A stretch of DNA of 64,000 nucleotides from an uncultured Blautia sp. (GTDB lineage Bacteria > Bacillota > Clostridia > Lachnospirales > Lachnospiraceae), in contig NZ_CAKROJ010000003.1 in the NCBI RefSeq assembly GCF_934372025.1, positions 42,884-106,883 on the forward strand. The letters run 5' to 3'. Under the pieces are notes generated by a model, which worked only from the letters and a program-made list of their open reading frames with translations, was not told the DNA's origin and did not search any database. The position numbers and the translations under genes were made by a program. Of this stretch, positions 1 through 7,536 are shown piece by piece. How positions within the stretch are numbered: position 1 is the first letter of the stretch; the number at the start of each line of letters is the position of its first letter.

Positions 1-812
1 TCTCTGACTTCTGTCCCAATATCATTTCCAATACACAACTTGTATCCATTTGCGTCAATTCCCGTCCTGTTAGTTTTCTCATAGCAGATATCCATATTCT
101 GAAGCGTAAGATCACTTTGCAGGCTTATATACGAATCTGATTTTCCATAAAGATACAAATATGCCGGATTTTCTTCGTTTTTTCTGTAATCCATATCTCC
201 CCAGAGACTGCTCCAGTATACCATTCCATAACAGGCAGGAATCTGACTGCTGGTCTGCATACAGAATTTCCCGCAGATGATAATATTTCCACTTCCTCCG
301 GACATATCAAGAAGCTCATATGCTTCCTCCACAGAATGTACAGCTTTTTTATAATCAGAGCCATCGTGCTCTCTCAGATATTCTTCAGCATTGCTTTGAA
401 TAGTTACTTCATTCGGCAAAGCATCCCTCACGTAAATAACCGACCTTTTTTCTCTCAGATATACATTTCTGTTCTCCGCTTCATCCTCAAATATCTCTTT
501 TTCTTCCTTTTCCATATCAGAAGAATCTTCTCCATTTACAATCGGACTTTTTTCTTCACAGATAAAATTCTCACCGTCACTCTTCTCATTCTGTACCGCT
601 GCATCTGTCTGCTGCGGTTCTTCTATTTCAGTACTTGTATCAAACTCATTATTCTCCGTGATTTTCTCATCTGTTTCATCAATCATCTGTTCCTGCTGAA
701 AAACAACTTCTTCATTATCGCAGAAATCTGCATGGATATTGCTAACTGATACAGACAACATCATAAGAACAACGATTAATCCAATTTTCCAGTTTTTTGC
801 TTTTTTCAACAT
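1..812 (-). CDS. Secreted acidic surface protein, C-terminus beyond window edge
   Basis: The frame is open from an ATG at 812 to the window edge, about 270 codons, so the protein is partial. A GGGGGAG ribosome binding site precedes the start. The N-terminus is a Sec-type signal peptide: basic LKKAKNWK, a hydrophobic core at residues 9-22, and a likely cut after NIHA. Next comes a Glu/Asp-rich, low-complexity stretch to about residue 120. From about residue 150 short beta-strand patterns appear (NIIICGKF, TLQNMDICYE), which suggest a parallel beta-helix adhesin. It starts 12 bp after the preceding gene, so it is probably co-transcribed with the SipW-fusion gene and its substrate. I do not recognise the family. 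Function is inferred only as a surface or matrix component. Confidence 0.8.
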   Translation of the reverse strand, partial: MLKKAKNWKIGLIVVLMMLSVSVSNIHADFCDNEEVVFQQEQMIDETDEKITENNEFDTSTEIEEPQQTDAAVQNEKSDGENFICEEKSPIVNGEDSSDMEKEEKEIFEDEAENRNVYLREKRSVIYVRDALPNEVTIQSNAEEYLREHDGSDYKKAVHSVEEAYELLDMSGGSGNIIICGKFCMQTSSQIPACYGMVYWSSLWGDMDYRKNEENPAYLYLYGKSDSYISLQSDLTLQNMDICYEKTNRTGIDANGYKLCIGNDIGTEVR

Positions 813-824
813 TCTCCCCCTTTT

Positions 825-1781
825 TTAATTCATTCCGACCTGAATTATATATCTGTTCTCCGTATCCGGTTTTACAATCGTTTCACTCTTAGTATAATCC
901 ACACTCAAATCATTCTTAAAAAAACAAATCGTTTCACTCTGGCCTGTTTTAAGAGGCTGAGAAATCTGCATATTTCTACTTTCCATACCTGGCTGCTGCA
1001 TGAAATTCCCGTTTACACAAATAAATGTCAGCGAATTGGTATTATCAATCGAAAGACTGTCTGACCAGGTGATATAAGGCTGTGGCATATCTGCTCTGTC
1101 TGAGATAAGAATCAGTTCTGCATAAGGACGTCCAGCGCTGTCGATCACCTTGTATTTCAGTTCTGCATCTGTCCTGTTCAGAATAAAATTCATTATAAGA
1201 GTTTTCTTATATGGCTTCACACTTCTGATTTTCACAGTCACCGTACTTCCGTTTTCATAATCCCACGCAAGAGAAGATGGTATTTCCAGCGTAAGTGCCA
1301 TACTCTGTTTTTCAGAAGTATTCAAAAACAATCCTTCGCTGAATTGATCTTCTCCCTGTTTCAATACAGGAAAAGAACTGCCTTTTTTCATTGATATCCT
1401 GCGACCTTCTGAGTCCTGCACCACTACTTCCCCCATGAAACGAATTTCACTGTTTTCAATACGCAGGTCATCAAAGTAGTTCCGTACCTGTAAATGAACT
1501 TTATGTTCATGGTTCCCATACAGATACCAGATACCTTCTGTTGATTTCTCCCCAAAACAATAAGCTTCCTGCAAATCTTTATTCGCTGATACCATTCTGG
1601 TATCGCCAAGAAGATCTGTTGTAAAATAAAATTTTTCTGCAAGAATCTGCCCCGGATCTGAAGTCATATTCCGTATATATCTCGCCAGAATCCCACCTCC
1701 CGGACAACCGGACAAAATAATCACAGCACCTGTCAGACAGTATACAAACCTCTTCCACTTTATGTTTTTTCTTTCTGCCAT
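825..1781 (-). CDS. SipW-dependent (TasA/CalY-like) secreted protein
   Basis: This is a 318-residue protein with a basic N-terminus (KNIKWKR), a hydrophobic segment at about 12-30, then ARYIRNM and, about 17 residues on, AEKFYFTTDLL. That spacing of an A-K/R-Y motif and a second A-x-KF motif is the hallmark of substrates of the ER-type signal peptidase SipW (TasA, CalY/camelysin). The rest looks like beta-rich ectodomain with few cysteines and no anchor. It begins 9 bp after the 623-residue SipW fusion gene and precedes the secreted gene at the window edge, so the three form one unit. It is probably a fibre or matrix subunit processed by a neighbouring SipW. The exact family is uncertain. Confidence 0.75.
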   Translation of the reverse strand: MAERKNIKWKRFVYCLTGAVIILSGCPGGGILARYIRNMTSDPGQILAEKFYFTTDLLGDTRMVSANKDLQEAYCFGEKSTEGIWYLYGNHEHKVHLQVRNYFDDLRIENSEIRFMGEVVVQDSEGRRISMKKGSSFPVLKQGEDQFSEGLFLNTSEKQSMALTLEIPSSLAWDYENGSTVTVKIRSVKPYKKTLIMNFILNRTDAELKYKVIDSAGRPYAELILISDRADMPQPYITWSDSLSIDNTNSLTFICVNGNFMQQPGMESRNMQISQPLKTGQSETICFFKNDLSVDYTKSETIVKPDTENRYIIQVGMN

Positions 1782-1790
1782 ACTGTCACC

Positions 1791-3662
1791 TCAATTATCT
1801 GCCTGTTTTGTTTTTACTGTCATATGGATCATTGCAACACCTCCGGAATTCGTATAATCTGCATCTGTGAGAGAAAGAGCAAAACGAAATTGATCTGTAT
1901 CACTGACCAGCATTTTCCGTTCTATTATCCATCGATCATCCGTTTCTCTGATCAACTCATCTGTAGTATTTTTATCCTTTATTCCGATATCCAGCGGAAG
2001 ATTTCCATCAACTTCAATGGTAAGCATATACCGGACAACCACGTCACTGTCATTCTCAAGTTCCAGATTTAAATATTCCATTTCACCTGGCACTAGTGTA
2101 AATGTCTGTTTATTTTCAAGTGTATTGTTCTCCATAATGTTAAATCTCGCTGTCCTGCCTTTCTCCGTACCGGAAACCTGTATGATATATCTGGCATATA
2201 TATTTCCAGTCAACCATATCGACAGAATGCTGATTCCTGCTATTAAGGTACATATTCTCGGAAGCAGATCATCCATCTTCCTTTTTTCATATTCCCAGAA
2301 GAGAATTTGCGCCAAAACAAAAATCAGCAAAATCGCAAAAACAACTCTCCTGCATCTGTGAAATATGTTTAATATCCTTCCCAGATGTGGAATCCATCCT
2401 GTCACAACGCCCTTTATTTCAGATCTGTCAAAGGAGGGGTCCGGTGCATTATTTGCATCCCCTTTTGTTGTAATCTGATCATTACAGATGGCAATCACAC
2501 GATGAACAACCAGATTCTTTCCTGACTGATAAACAACAATATCGTTTTCCCTGATTTCTTTGCTTTTCTTCACTATAACTAATGTTCCTGCAGAAAAAGC
2601 CGGTTCCATACTCCCGGATAAAACATTTGCCATTCCAAACCCAAGTGGCATTGGAAGCAGATTCCCGGATATCTTCGGTACACGTATCAGGCACAGAACA
2701 CCGCATGTCAGCAGTACAAACAAAACCAGATATGCTTTTCGAAGCAATAAATATCTTCGGACAACTATGACAAATACCATTCCCGCTATACCCATAAGCA
2801 GAATCCATTTCCATATGGATGTTGTATCCCCGGTTTTTACAGCCTTTCTGAAAATTGTTCCTGTATGTTCTGCTGCCTCTGTGTTTTCGCCATTCGCTCC
2901 GGAAACATCCGCTGCTGCTGTTGTATGAAGCGTTACGGTGCAGGAATCCATCTGTGCAGTCTCAGTTACAGGATTCAGCATTGCGTTTCCAAGCAAAGTG
3001 TCCTCTTCATCCGCATCACGATCATACTTCCATCTCCAGTAAAGTGTATATTCCATACTCTGTCCGGGATTGAGAATTCTCTCCTCCGCAATTGCATTTA
3101 TTTCATCAAAACTTCTCCAGTTTCCATTCTCGCCTGTTATCCAGCCTTCTTCATTTAACATACGAATTTCAACCGGAAATTTTTCTACGGGCATACTTGC
3201 AGCAGTACTCAGCCGCACCTGATAATGTGCCTTCCATTTACTGAAATTTCGGATAATAAATCTGTAACTGCTTTCCGTTCCCGGTGCGATCACTTTTTTA
3301 TTATCCTCACCTTGTACCGTAACTTTTTTTGTTTTATTGATATACTGATCATGAAAAAGTGATATTTCTGTCTTCCTGCCCCATATGCTTTCATTATCTG
3401 TAACCCGAAAATCAAATATCCTTTTGTTTCCTGCAGTGTTCTTCGCTGAACCTTTCCCAGAATAGGATCTGCTTCCCGAAAAGCTTTCCACACCCTGAAA
3501 TAGCCGGATTTCATAAGCTTTATGGTCTGAAGCCCGACAAAGACTTTCTCCGACAAAAATCACTGTCAATATTGTAAGAATCAACAACAATATCACGAAC
3601 CACCAGCATTTCCTTCTGGTCAGCACATTAAATTTTTCACTGACAGAAACCCTCTCTGACAT
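1791..3662 (-). CDS. SipW-type signal peptidase fused between two TasA-like ectodomains
   Basis: This 623-residue membrane protein has an unusual architecture. Residues 20-38 form a membrane segment. Residues about 75-250 resemble the TasA-like protein encoded at 3958-4716: both contain an IAPGT motif and a W-x-W-x-Y then D-x-D acidic motif (here 209-220). A VKTGD motif at 275-279 followed by a hydrophobic stretch and RR looks like a surface-anchor signal. Residues 310-470 are a type I signal peptidase of the SipW class: catalytic Ser351 in SGSMEP, His387 in VVHRV (His instead of the bacterial Lys), and TKGDANN with Asp402. After another membrane segment (466-486), ARYIIQV and TARFNI form a second SipW-substrate junction followed by an ectodomain to 623. 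SipW itself is normally about 200 residues. Start ATG has a strong AAGGAGG. Confidence 0.88.
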   Translation of the reverse strand: MSERVSVSEKFNVLTRRKCWWFVILLLILTILTVIFVGESLCRASDHKAYEIRLFQGVESFSGSRSYSGKGSAKNTAGNKRIFDFRVTDNESIWGRKTEISLFHDQYINKTKKVTVQGEDNKKVIAPGTESSYRFIIRNFSKWKAHYQVRLSTAASMPVEKFPVEIRMLNEEGWITGENGNWRSFDEINAIAEERILNPGQSMEYTLYWRWKYDRDADEEDTLLGNAMLNPVTETAQMDSCTVTLHTTAAADVSGANGENTEAAEHTGTIFRKAVKTGDTTSIWKWILLMGIAGMVFVIVVRRYLLLRKAYLVLFVLLTCGVLCLIRVPKISGNLLPMPLGFGMANVLSGSMEPAFSAGTLVIVKKSKEIRENDIVVYQSGKNLVVHRVIAICNDQITTKGDANNAPDPSFDRSEIKGVVTGWIPHLGRILNIFHRCRRVVFAILLIFVLAQILFWEYEKRKMDDLLPRICTLIAGISILSIWLTGNIYARYIIQVSGTEKGRTARFNIMENNTLENKQTFTLVPGEMEYLNLELENDSDVVVRYMLTIEVDGNLPLDIGIKDKNTTDELIRETDDRWIIERKMLVSDTDQFRFALSLTDADYTNSGGVAMIHMTVKTKQADN

Positions 3663-3696
3663 TTGCTTTCCTCCTTCTCATTTCATTCTGCTCATG

Positions 3697-3768
3697 TTTC
3701 CACTTTTTACAAAAAACAGAAAACTGTCTCACAACATCTGAAACATTTCCACTATTTGTAAAAAACAG
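3697..3768 (-). repeat. Two direct repeats upstream of the SipW-fusion gene
   Basis: A 23-bp sequence occurs at 3697-3719 and again at 3746-3768, exactly 49 bp apart, with three mismatches. On the coding (minus) strand each copy reads CTGTTTTTT, five variable bases, then AGTGGAAA. Both copies lie 35-106 bp upstream of the start of the 623-residue gene. They could be tandem binding sites for an activator or repressor of this surface operon; no clear -10/-35 pair was found beside them. Regulator unknown. Confidence 0.55.
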
Positions 3769-3783
3769 GAACAAAGCGGACAA

Positions 3784-3799
3784 GTCTGCTTCAGCAGAC
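3784..3799. repeat. Small perfect hairpin GTCTGC-TTCA-GCAGAC
   Basis: A 6-bp perfect stem with a TTCA tetraloop lies in the leader region between the TasA-like gene's terminator and the SipW-fusion gene. There is no T-tract, so it is not an intrinsic terminator. It may be part of a structured leader. The remainder of the 295-base gap holds the direct repeats, the long palindrome and the terminator listed separately. Confidence 0.4.
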
Positions 3800-3835
3800 A
3801 TATTCCTCATACATCTGGTCGCATCCTCGCGGAGC

Positions 3836-3885
3836 TTTTTTGTGTAATAGGAACATTACGGAGTAATTTCCTATTACACAAAAAA
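3836..3885. repeat. 23-bp near-perfect palindrome
   Basis: The arm at 3836-3853 (TTTTTTGTGTAATAGGAA) is perfectly complementary to 3868-3885, and the inner ATTAC (3855-3859) pairs with GTAAT (3863-3867) around GGA, with one bulged C at 3854. The T-run is on the 5' side and the A-run on the 3' side in both strands, the reverse of an intrinsic terminator. It directly abuts the TasA-like gene's terminator and shares its T-tract. Confidence 0.7.
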
Positions 3886-3914
3886 ACGTTCCTGCCTGCC
3901 ACTTAACAGGAACG
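3880..3914 (-). terminator. Intrinsic terminator of the TasA-like gene
   Basis: On the minus strand, CGTTCCTG (3914-3907) pairs with CAGGAACG (3894-3887) and is followed by seven T (3886-3880). It lies 44 bp after the stop of the gene at 3958-4716. The plus strand also has AATTTTTC after the hairpin, so it may act weakly in both directions. Confidence 0.8.
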
Positions 3915-3957
3915 AATTTTTCTATATCGCATATTTATTTTTATGTTATTATGGGTA

Positions 3958-4716
3958 TCAATCGACCTGCGTCACAGAGATCTGAAGCTTGAATGCTTCT
4001 GTCTGAAGATTTGTTTCATCACCAAGATATGTATCAAGAAAGTTTGCAATTTTTGCATCTTTATAAGGTGCTGTAGCTGCATTGTTATAAGACCATGTTG
4101 CTTCATCATCATCTATATCTGTCTCATAGTCCCATTTCCAACCAATATAATAAGTCTTGTTTAATGATACATTGGGTTTATTTACAATTGTCAATTTCTC
4201 AAGTTCTGATTTAAGCTGATTAAGCGTCTTGTCATAAACTGTGCTATCATTGATCGCTGTTTCACCAAAGTACCATTTAATTGGTTCATAATCCGTAGTT
4301 GTAGTCACTTTACAGTCTTTTTCCGCAAATTTTCCTGCATCAAGTGAATATGTACTAGCTTTAAGAAGTATGGTTTCGATATCATCAACAGTTACTGTCA
4401 ATTTTGTAGCTACCTCTGGCATTCCTTCAATGCTAAAATTCATATTCCCTTTAGTTCCTGGTGCAATTTTATTATCAGTACCAGCGCTTACAACTGTGTT
4501 TGCTTGATCATCTTTTGTATCTTTATCATAGTGTGTTTTAAACAACCCCATATCATCATTTACATTGATTTTTACACCAAATTTGGCAACTGTTGCACTG
4601 TCCGTTCCACTGTTCATGGTTGTATACTTTGCAAGTGTTCCTGTCACGGCACCTGTTGTCAATAATGCTGCTGCCCCCAGAACAGCAGCTGTTCTCATTG
4701 TCTTGTTTCTTTTCAT
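3958..4716 (-). CDS. TasA/CalY-like SipW-dependent fibre protein
   Basis: This 252-residue protein starts at the internal ATG at 4716 (MKRNKT), which has AAAGGAG 9-10 bp upstream. An in-frame ATG at 4782 adds 22 residues without signal-peptide character. The signal is SipW-type: basic KRNKTMR, hydrophobic core, then GTLAKYTT and, after TMNSGTDSAT, VAKFGVK. The ectodomain contains IAPGT and IGWKWDYETDIDDD, a motif shared with the 623-residue fusion protein. TasA/CalY proteins are secreted and assemble into biofilm fibres or act as cell-surface metalloproteins; here a fibre role is inferred. It follows sipW by 71 bp and ends at a strong terminator, giving the unit DUF3825-sipW-tasA-like. Confidence 0.88.
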   Translation of the reverse strand: MKRNKTMRTAAVLGAAALLTTGAVTGTLAKYTTMNSGTDSATVAKFGVKINVNDDMGLFKTHYDKDTKDDQANTVVSAGTDNKIAPGTKGNMNFSIEGMPEVATKLTVTVDDIETILLKASTYSLDAGKFAEKDCKVTTTTDYEPIKWYFGETAINDSTVYDKTLNQLKSELEKLTIVNKPNVSLNKTYYIGWKWDYETDIDDDEATWSYNNAATAPYKDAKIANFLDTYLGDETNLQTEAFKLQISVTQVD

Positions 4717-4787
4717 TCTGTAAAATCTCCTTTCAGGTATGTGTTTATTTATATCCAGTTCCGTGTGGCATATCGGACCCAAATATC

Positions 4788-5435
4788 CTAAAATTTATCA
4801 GCTTCCTGTGTTCTTTTTTCGGCTCGCAGCAATTCAAGCTCCGCAAGCAGTGCATCTGTTTCTTTTTTGCCTGCATTCTCATAAACTCTGCGTCGGATCT
4901 TATCACAGAGAAACAGTAATAAAATCGGACAGACGACGCAGAGAAGCATTCCTTGTGTCGTTTGCATAAACATTGCAAAATCTCCAAGCTTCGCAAACCT
5001 TCGCTGATAAACACCTACTAAATTTTGGGCAGGAACGACTGTGGGGTCTTTTGTATTGTTGGCATCCCCTTTTGTCACCCAGGCAAGGCTGTCATTCTCA
5101 TCTTTTGTAATTTCTGCAACACGATGAGTCACAACTGTTTTACCATTGCCAGCCGGATCAAGAAATGCAATCACATCTCCGACCTGCACCTTTTCTGCAT
5201 CTTCTGTATGACATAAGATCAGATCACCTGACTGAATGTTCGGATACATAGAATCTGTAAGCACGATCATTGGCACGATACCACCAATTCCGGGAACGCT
5301 TTCACTGTTTGTATATCCCCTGAAAATCAGTGTACAGTTGATAACTACGATTGGAATCATCAGCAGACAGAGAATTATTCCTGCAATCATCCATATCTTG
5401 TATCTTACTGATTTCTTCTCTTTTACTTTACTCAT
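4788..5435 (-). CDS. sipW: Signal peptidase I of the SipW type
   Basis: This 215-residue membrane peptidase removes signal peptides from TasA/CalY-type secreted proteins. Residues 15-38 are a membrane anchor. The catalytic Ser62 lies in TDSMYP, His104 in VVTHRV, and Asp124 in TKGDANN; use of His rather than Lys places it in the ER-type SipW class. A second membrane segment lies at about 160-178, followed by a basic, charged C-terminal tail (RRRVYENAGKK onward) in the cytoplasm. Its likely substrates are the downstream TasA-like protein and the 318-residue protein. It lies 23 bp after the DUF3825 gene. A second SipW-type domain sits in the neighbouring 623-residue fusion, so the locus has two such peptidases. 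Confidence 0.93.
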   Translation of the reverse strand: MSKVKEKKSVRYKIWMIAGIILCLLMIPIVVINCTLIFRGYTNSESVPGIGGIVPMIVLTDSMYPNIQSGDLILCHTEDAEKVQVGDVIAFLDPAGNGKTVVTHRVAEITKDENDSLAWVTKGDANNTKDPTVVPAQNLVGVYQRRFAKLGDFAMFMQTTQGMLLCVVCPILLLFLCDKIRRRVYENAGKKETDALLAELELLRAEKRTQEADKF

Positions 5436-5458
5436 ATCTTTTTTCTCTCCTTTATTTT

Positions 5459-6199
5459 TTATGGATATAACCAGCTACTGTGAATTTTAGCCAGAAGTCT
5501 GGCGTTATGATACGCCATTCTGAGCGTCAGGCATGTCCTTCCCAGATATTTATTTCCATCTTCTGTCCTTACACATGCCAGTGCCAGATCGGCTCTTTCA
5601 GGGTTCTGGAGACACACAGGAATCAGAAACTGTATTCCGTGATTGTAATACTGAGGAATTGCTGTTCGATAATCTGCCTCAAGCATTCGCTTTGTCTGTC
5701 GCAGTGCTCCATCAAATAGTTGTACTTTCATCACACTCGTACGAATCGTTTCCGGAAGACGTTGATTATTATTGGCCTCTTCAAAAATATGCTCATACTG
5801 GGGCACTATGTCCAGACCAGTATCAAAAATAAGTTCCGCGGGATTTCCTACATATTCCGCCCGCTTCGGAAGACTGACGATTCCCGATTTCAAAAGATGA
5901 TATTCGGTATAAAATCCATCCAGATACCATCTTTGCCTGTCCGGCACCAGATTTGGAATAAAATATGCATATACAGGCTGATAATACATGTTAAACAGGC
6001 CTGTATTAAAAATTGCATATTCTGTGGTTTCAAGTATTTTTCCCTCCTCGTAAACCCGCTGAAACGTATGCTCCAGATATCCTTTCAAAATGCCATTATC
6101 ATCATTTCCATCAAAACTCCATTTCTCCGGAACAATTCTGGCAAGATTCTGTATCTGCCGGTTATAATTCCCGCAGTACGTGTACTCAAATAGATTCAC
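5459..6199 (-). CDS. DUF3825-like protein
   Basis: This 246-residue protein starts with GTG at 6199, eight bases after GGAGG. It is soluble, without signal peptide or membrane segment. The segment YAIFNTGLFNMYYQPVYAYF resembles the core of DUF3825, a domain I know as occurring alone or next to OST-HTH/LOTUS or cold-shock-like modules, possibly nucleic-acid related. No catalytic motif is evident. It is the first gene before sipW and the TasA-like gene with only 23 bp between, so they are probably co-transcribed. Whether it has a role in the surface system or only shares the transcript cannot be told from the sequence. Confidence 0.7.
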   Translation of the reverse strand: MNLFEYTYCGNYNRQIQNLARIVPEKWSFDGNDDNGILKGYLEHTFQRVYEEGKILETTEYAIFNTGLFNMYYQPVYAYFIPNLVPDRQRWYLDGFYTEYHLLKSGIVSLPKRAEYVGNPAELIFDTGLDIVPQYEHIFEEANNNQRLPETIRTSVMKVQLFDGALRQTKRMLEADYRTAIPQYYNHGIQFLIPVCLQNPERADLALACVRTEDGNKYLGRTCLTLRMAYHNARLLAKIHSSWLYP

Positions 6200-6439
6200 T
6201 TATTCTACCTCCTGCATTTTTGATTTAATTACTGATATAATATTGTATTTGGGAAATCAGCCGACAGAACTGCCGGTTAAGAATATATATATAAAATATC
6301 ACAGCTTATGATTTGCTGCAATTTCTAATTTTGTCGAATCTCGTCTATTATCATTATCAGTTATTTTGGACAGTAACCATTATTACTGTATGCATATTAT
6401 TCCTTTTATTTTTCTGTAGAAATACACCTGCTCCCATGT

Positions 6440-6470
6440 TATAATAGGAATCTGAACAGTTAACTGTTCA
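6440..6470 (+). promoter_or_regulatory. -10 box and 18-bp perfect palindrome upstream of homocysteine methyltransferase
   Basis: A consensus TATAAT lies at 6440-6445; no good -35 is seen. Eight bases on, TGAACAGTTAACTGTTCA (6453-6470) is a perfect palindrome at the expected transcription start. This is the geometry of a repressor operator. The rest of the 365-base gap (6200-6565) holds the leader structure listed next; nothing else was recognised in it. Confidence 0.6.
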
Positions 6471-6483
6471 TAACAATACCGAA

Positions 6484-6531
6484 ATAAGCACTTTCCGACA
6501 GAAATGCGGAGCTTACAGGTAAGTTGCTTAT
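6484..6531 (+). promoter_or_regulatory. Possible three-way-junction leader RNA
   Basis: ATAAGCA (6484-6490) can pair with TGCTTAT (6525-6531). Between them TCCG (6494-6497) pairs with CGGA (6507-6510), and CTTA (6512-6515) with TAAG (6520-6523). The result is a compact three-helix junction that ends about 20 bases before the ribosome binding site at about 6551-6557. I could not match it to a known SAM or folate riboswitch. Confidence 0.35.
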
Positions 6532-6565
6532 GCATTTATTTTTTCATCAAGGAGGCAACGAACTA

Positions 6566-7435
6566 ATGACGAAAGAAGAATTTCGAAAACTGACAGAGAA
6601 TGTCCTTATTCTGGATGGAGCTACCGGTTCCAACCTTATGGCAAGCGGTATGCCAAGAGGGATTTGTACGGAGACATGGGTTATTGAACACAAAGACATC
6701 ATTCAGAATTTACAGCGTGCCTATATCCAGGCAGGCAGTCAGGTGATTTACGCTCCAACTTTTGGCGGAAACTGTATGAATCTTGAAAAACACGGTTTAC
6801 AGGACAAGATTGAAGAGATCAACCGTACTCTGGTAGGTTATTCCAGAGAACTGGTAACTGACGGCGTCTATGTAGCCGGTGATATTACGACATCCGGCTC
6901 TTTCATTACTGCTGACGGAGATTATACTTATGAAGATGCATTTAAGATGTATCAGGAACAGATCCGCATTCTTGCAGACGCTGGCATTGATCTGATTGCT
7001 GCTGAGACTATGATCAATATTGAAGAAACTCTTGCCGCTGTTGATGCTGCGGCATCTGTGTGCGATCTTCCGATCATGTGTACTATGACTGTTGAAGCAG
7101 ATGGAAGTATTTTCAGTGGCGGTAATGCCGTGGAAGCTGCTGTTTCACTGGAGGCCGCCGGTGCAGACGCTGTAGGCATTAACTGTTCTGTCGGACCAGA
7201 CCAGCTTGTATCAGTTGTACGCAGTATCCGTGAAAATGTATCTATTCCTGTAATCGCAAAACCAAATGCCGGTATGCCGGTTATTGATGACAATGGAAAT
7301 GCTGTTTACAGTATGCATGCCGAAGAATTTGCAAAATATATGAAGGTTCTTATCGAAAACGGAGCTTCTGTTGTAGGAGGATGTTGTGGCACAACTCCGG
7401 ACTTCATCAGACAACTCCATAACACAATAAGATAG
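6566..7435 (+). CDS. Homocysteine S-methyltransferase
   Basis: This 289-residue protein starts at ATG 6566, after AAGGAGG with eight bases between. An upstream in-frame ATG (6524) lies within the putative leader structure and lacks a site. It is the zinc-dependent homocysteine-binding domain (Pfam S-methyl_trans) seen alone in MmuM/BHMT-like enzymes and as the first domain of MetH. The motifs are LDGATGSNL near the start, INCSVGP (first zinc Cys) and GGCCGTTP near the C-terminus (second and third zinc Cys). It transfers a methyl group to homocysteine to make methionine. Only this domain is present; the folate and cobalamin domains of MetH are absent. The methyl donor (S-methylmethionine or a corrinoid or folate partner) cannot be assigned. 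It is monocistronic and ends at a terminator. Confidence 0.93.
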   Translation: MTKEEFRKLTENVLILDGATGSNLMASGMPRGICTETWVIEHKDIIQNLQRAYIQAGSQVIYAPTFGGNCMNLEKHGLQDKIEEINRTLVGYSRELVTDGVYVAGDITTSGSFITADGDYTYEDAFKMYQEQIRILADAGIDLIAAETMINIEETLAAVDAAASVCDLPIMCTMTVEADGSIFSGGNAVEAAVSLEAAGADAVGINCSVGPDQLVSVVRSIRENVSIPVIAKPNAGMPVIDDNGNAVYSMHAEEFAKYMKVLIENGASVVGGCCGTTPDFIRQLHNTIR

Positions 7436-7452
7436 TTTTCTTCAAAAGAATA

Positions 7453-7529
7453 CCACCACCTGAATAGTTCTTCCGTAGTCAGCTTTTAAACTGACTTTTG
7501 AGAAGTATCCTTTCAGGTGGTGGCTTTTT
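7453..7529 (+). terminator. Terminator with 12-bp stem
   Basis: CCACCACCTGAA (7453-7464) pairs with TTCAGGTGGTGG (7512-7523), followed by CTTTTTG. The intervening bases hold a second small hairpin (GTCAG/CTGAC around 7478-7495). It terminates the methyltransferase and lies just before the converging DUF362 gene. Confidence 0.8.
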
Positions 7530-7536
7530 GTTTCTC

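Noticed and set aside
336..749. 137-codon plus-strand frame opposite the secreted protein
   Set aside because: The minus strand reads as signal peptide plus acidic protein from 812 with a good ribosome site; the plus frame has none.
3836..3885. Long palindrome considered as a terminator
   Set aside because: T-run precedes and A-run follows the stem on both strands, opposite to a terminator; the real terminator is at 3880-3914.
4717..4782. Longer N-terminus for the TasA-like protein
   Set aside because: The extension is not signal-like and the internal ATG has AAAGGAG at the right distance.
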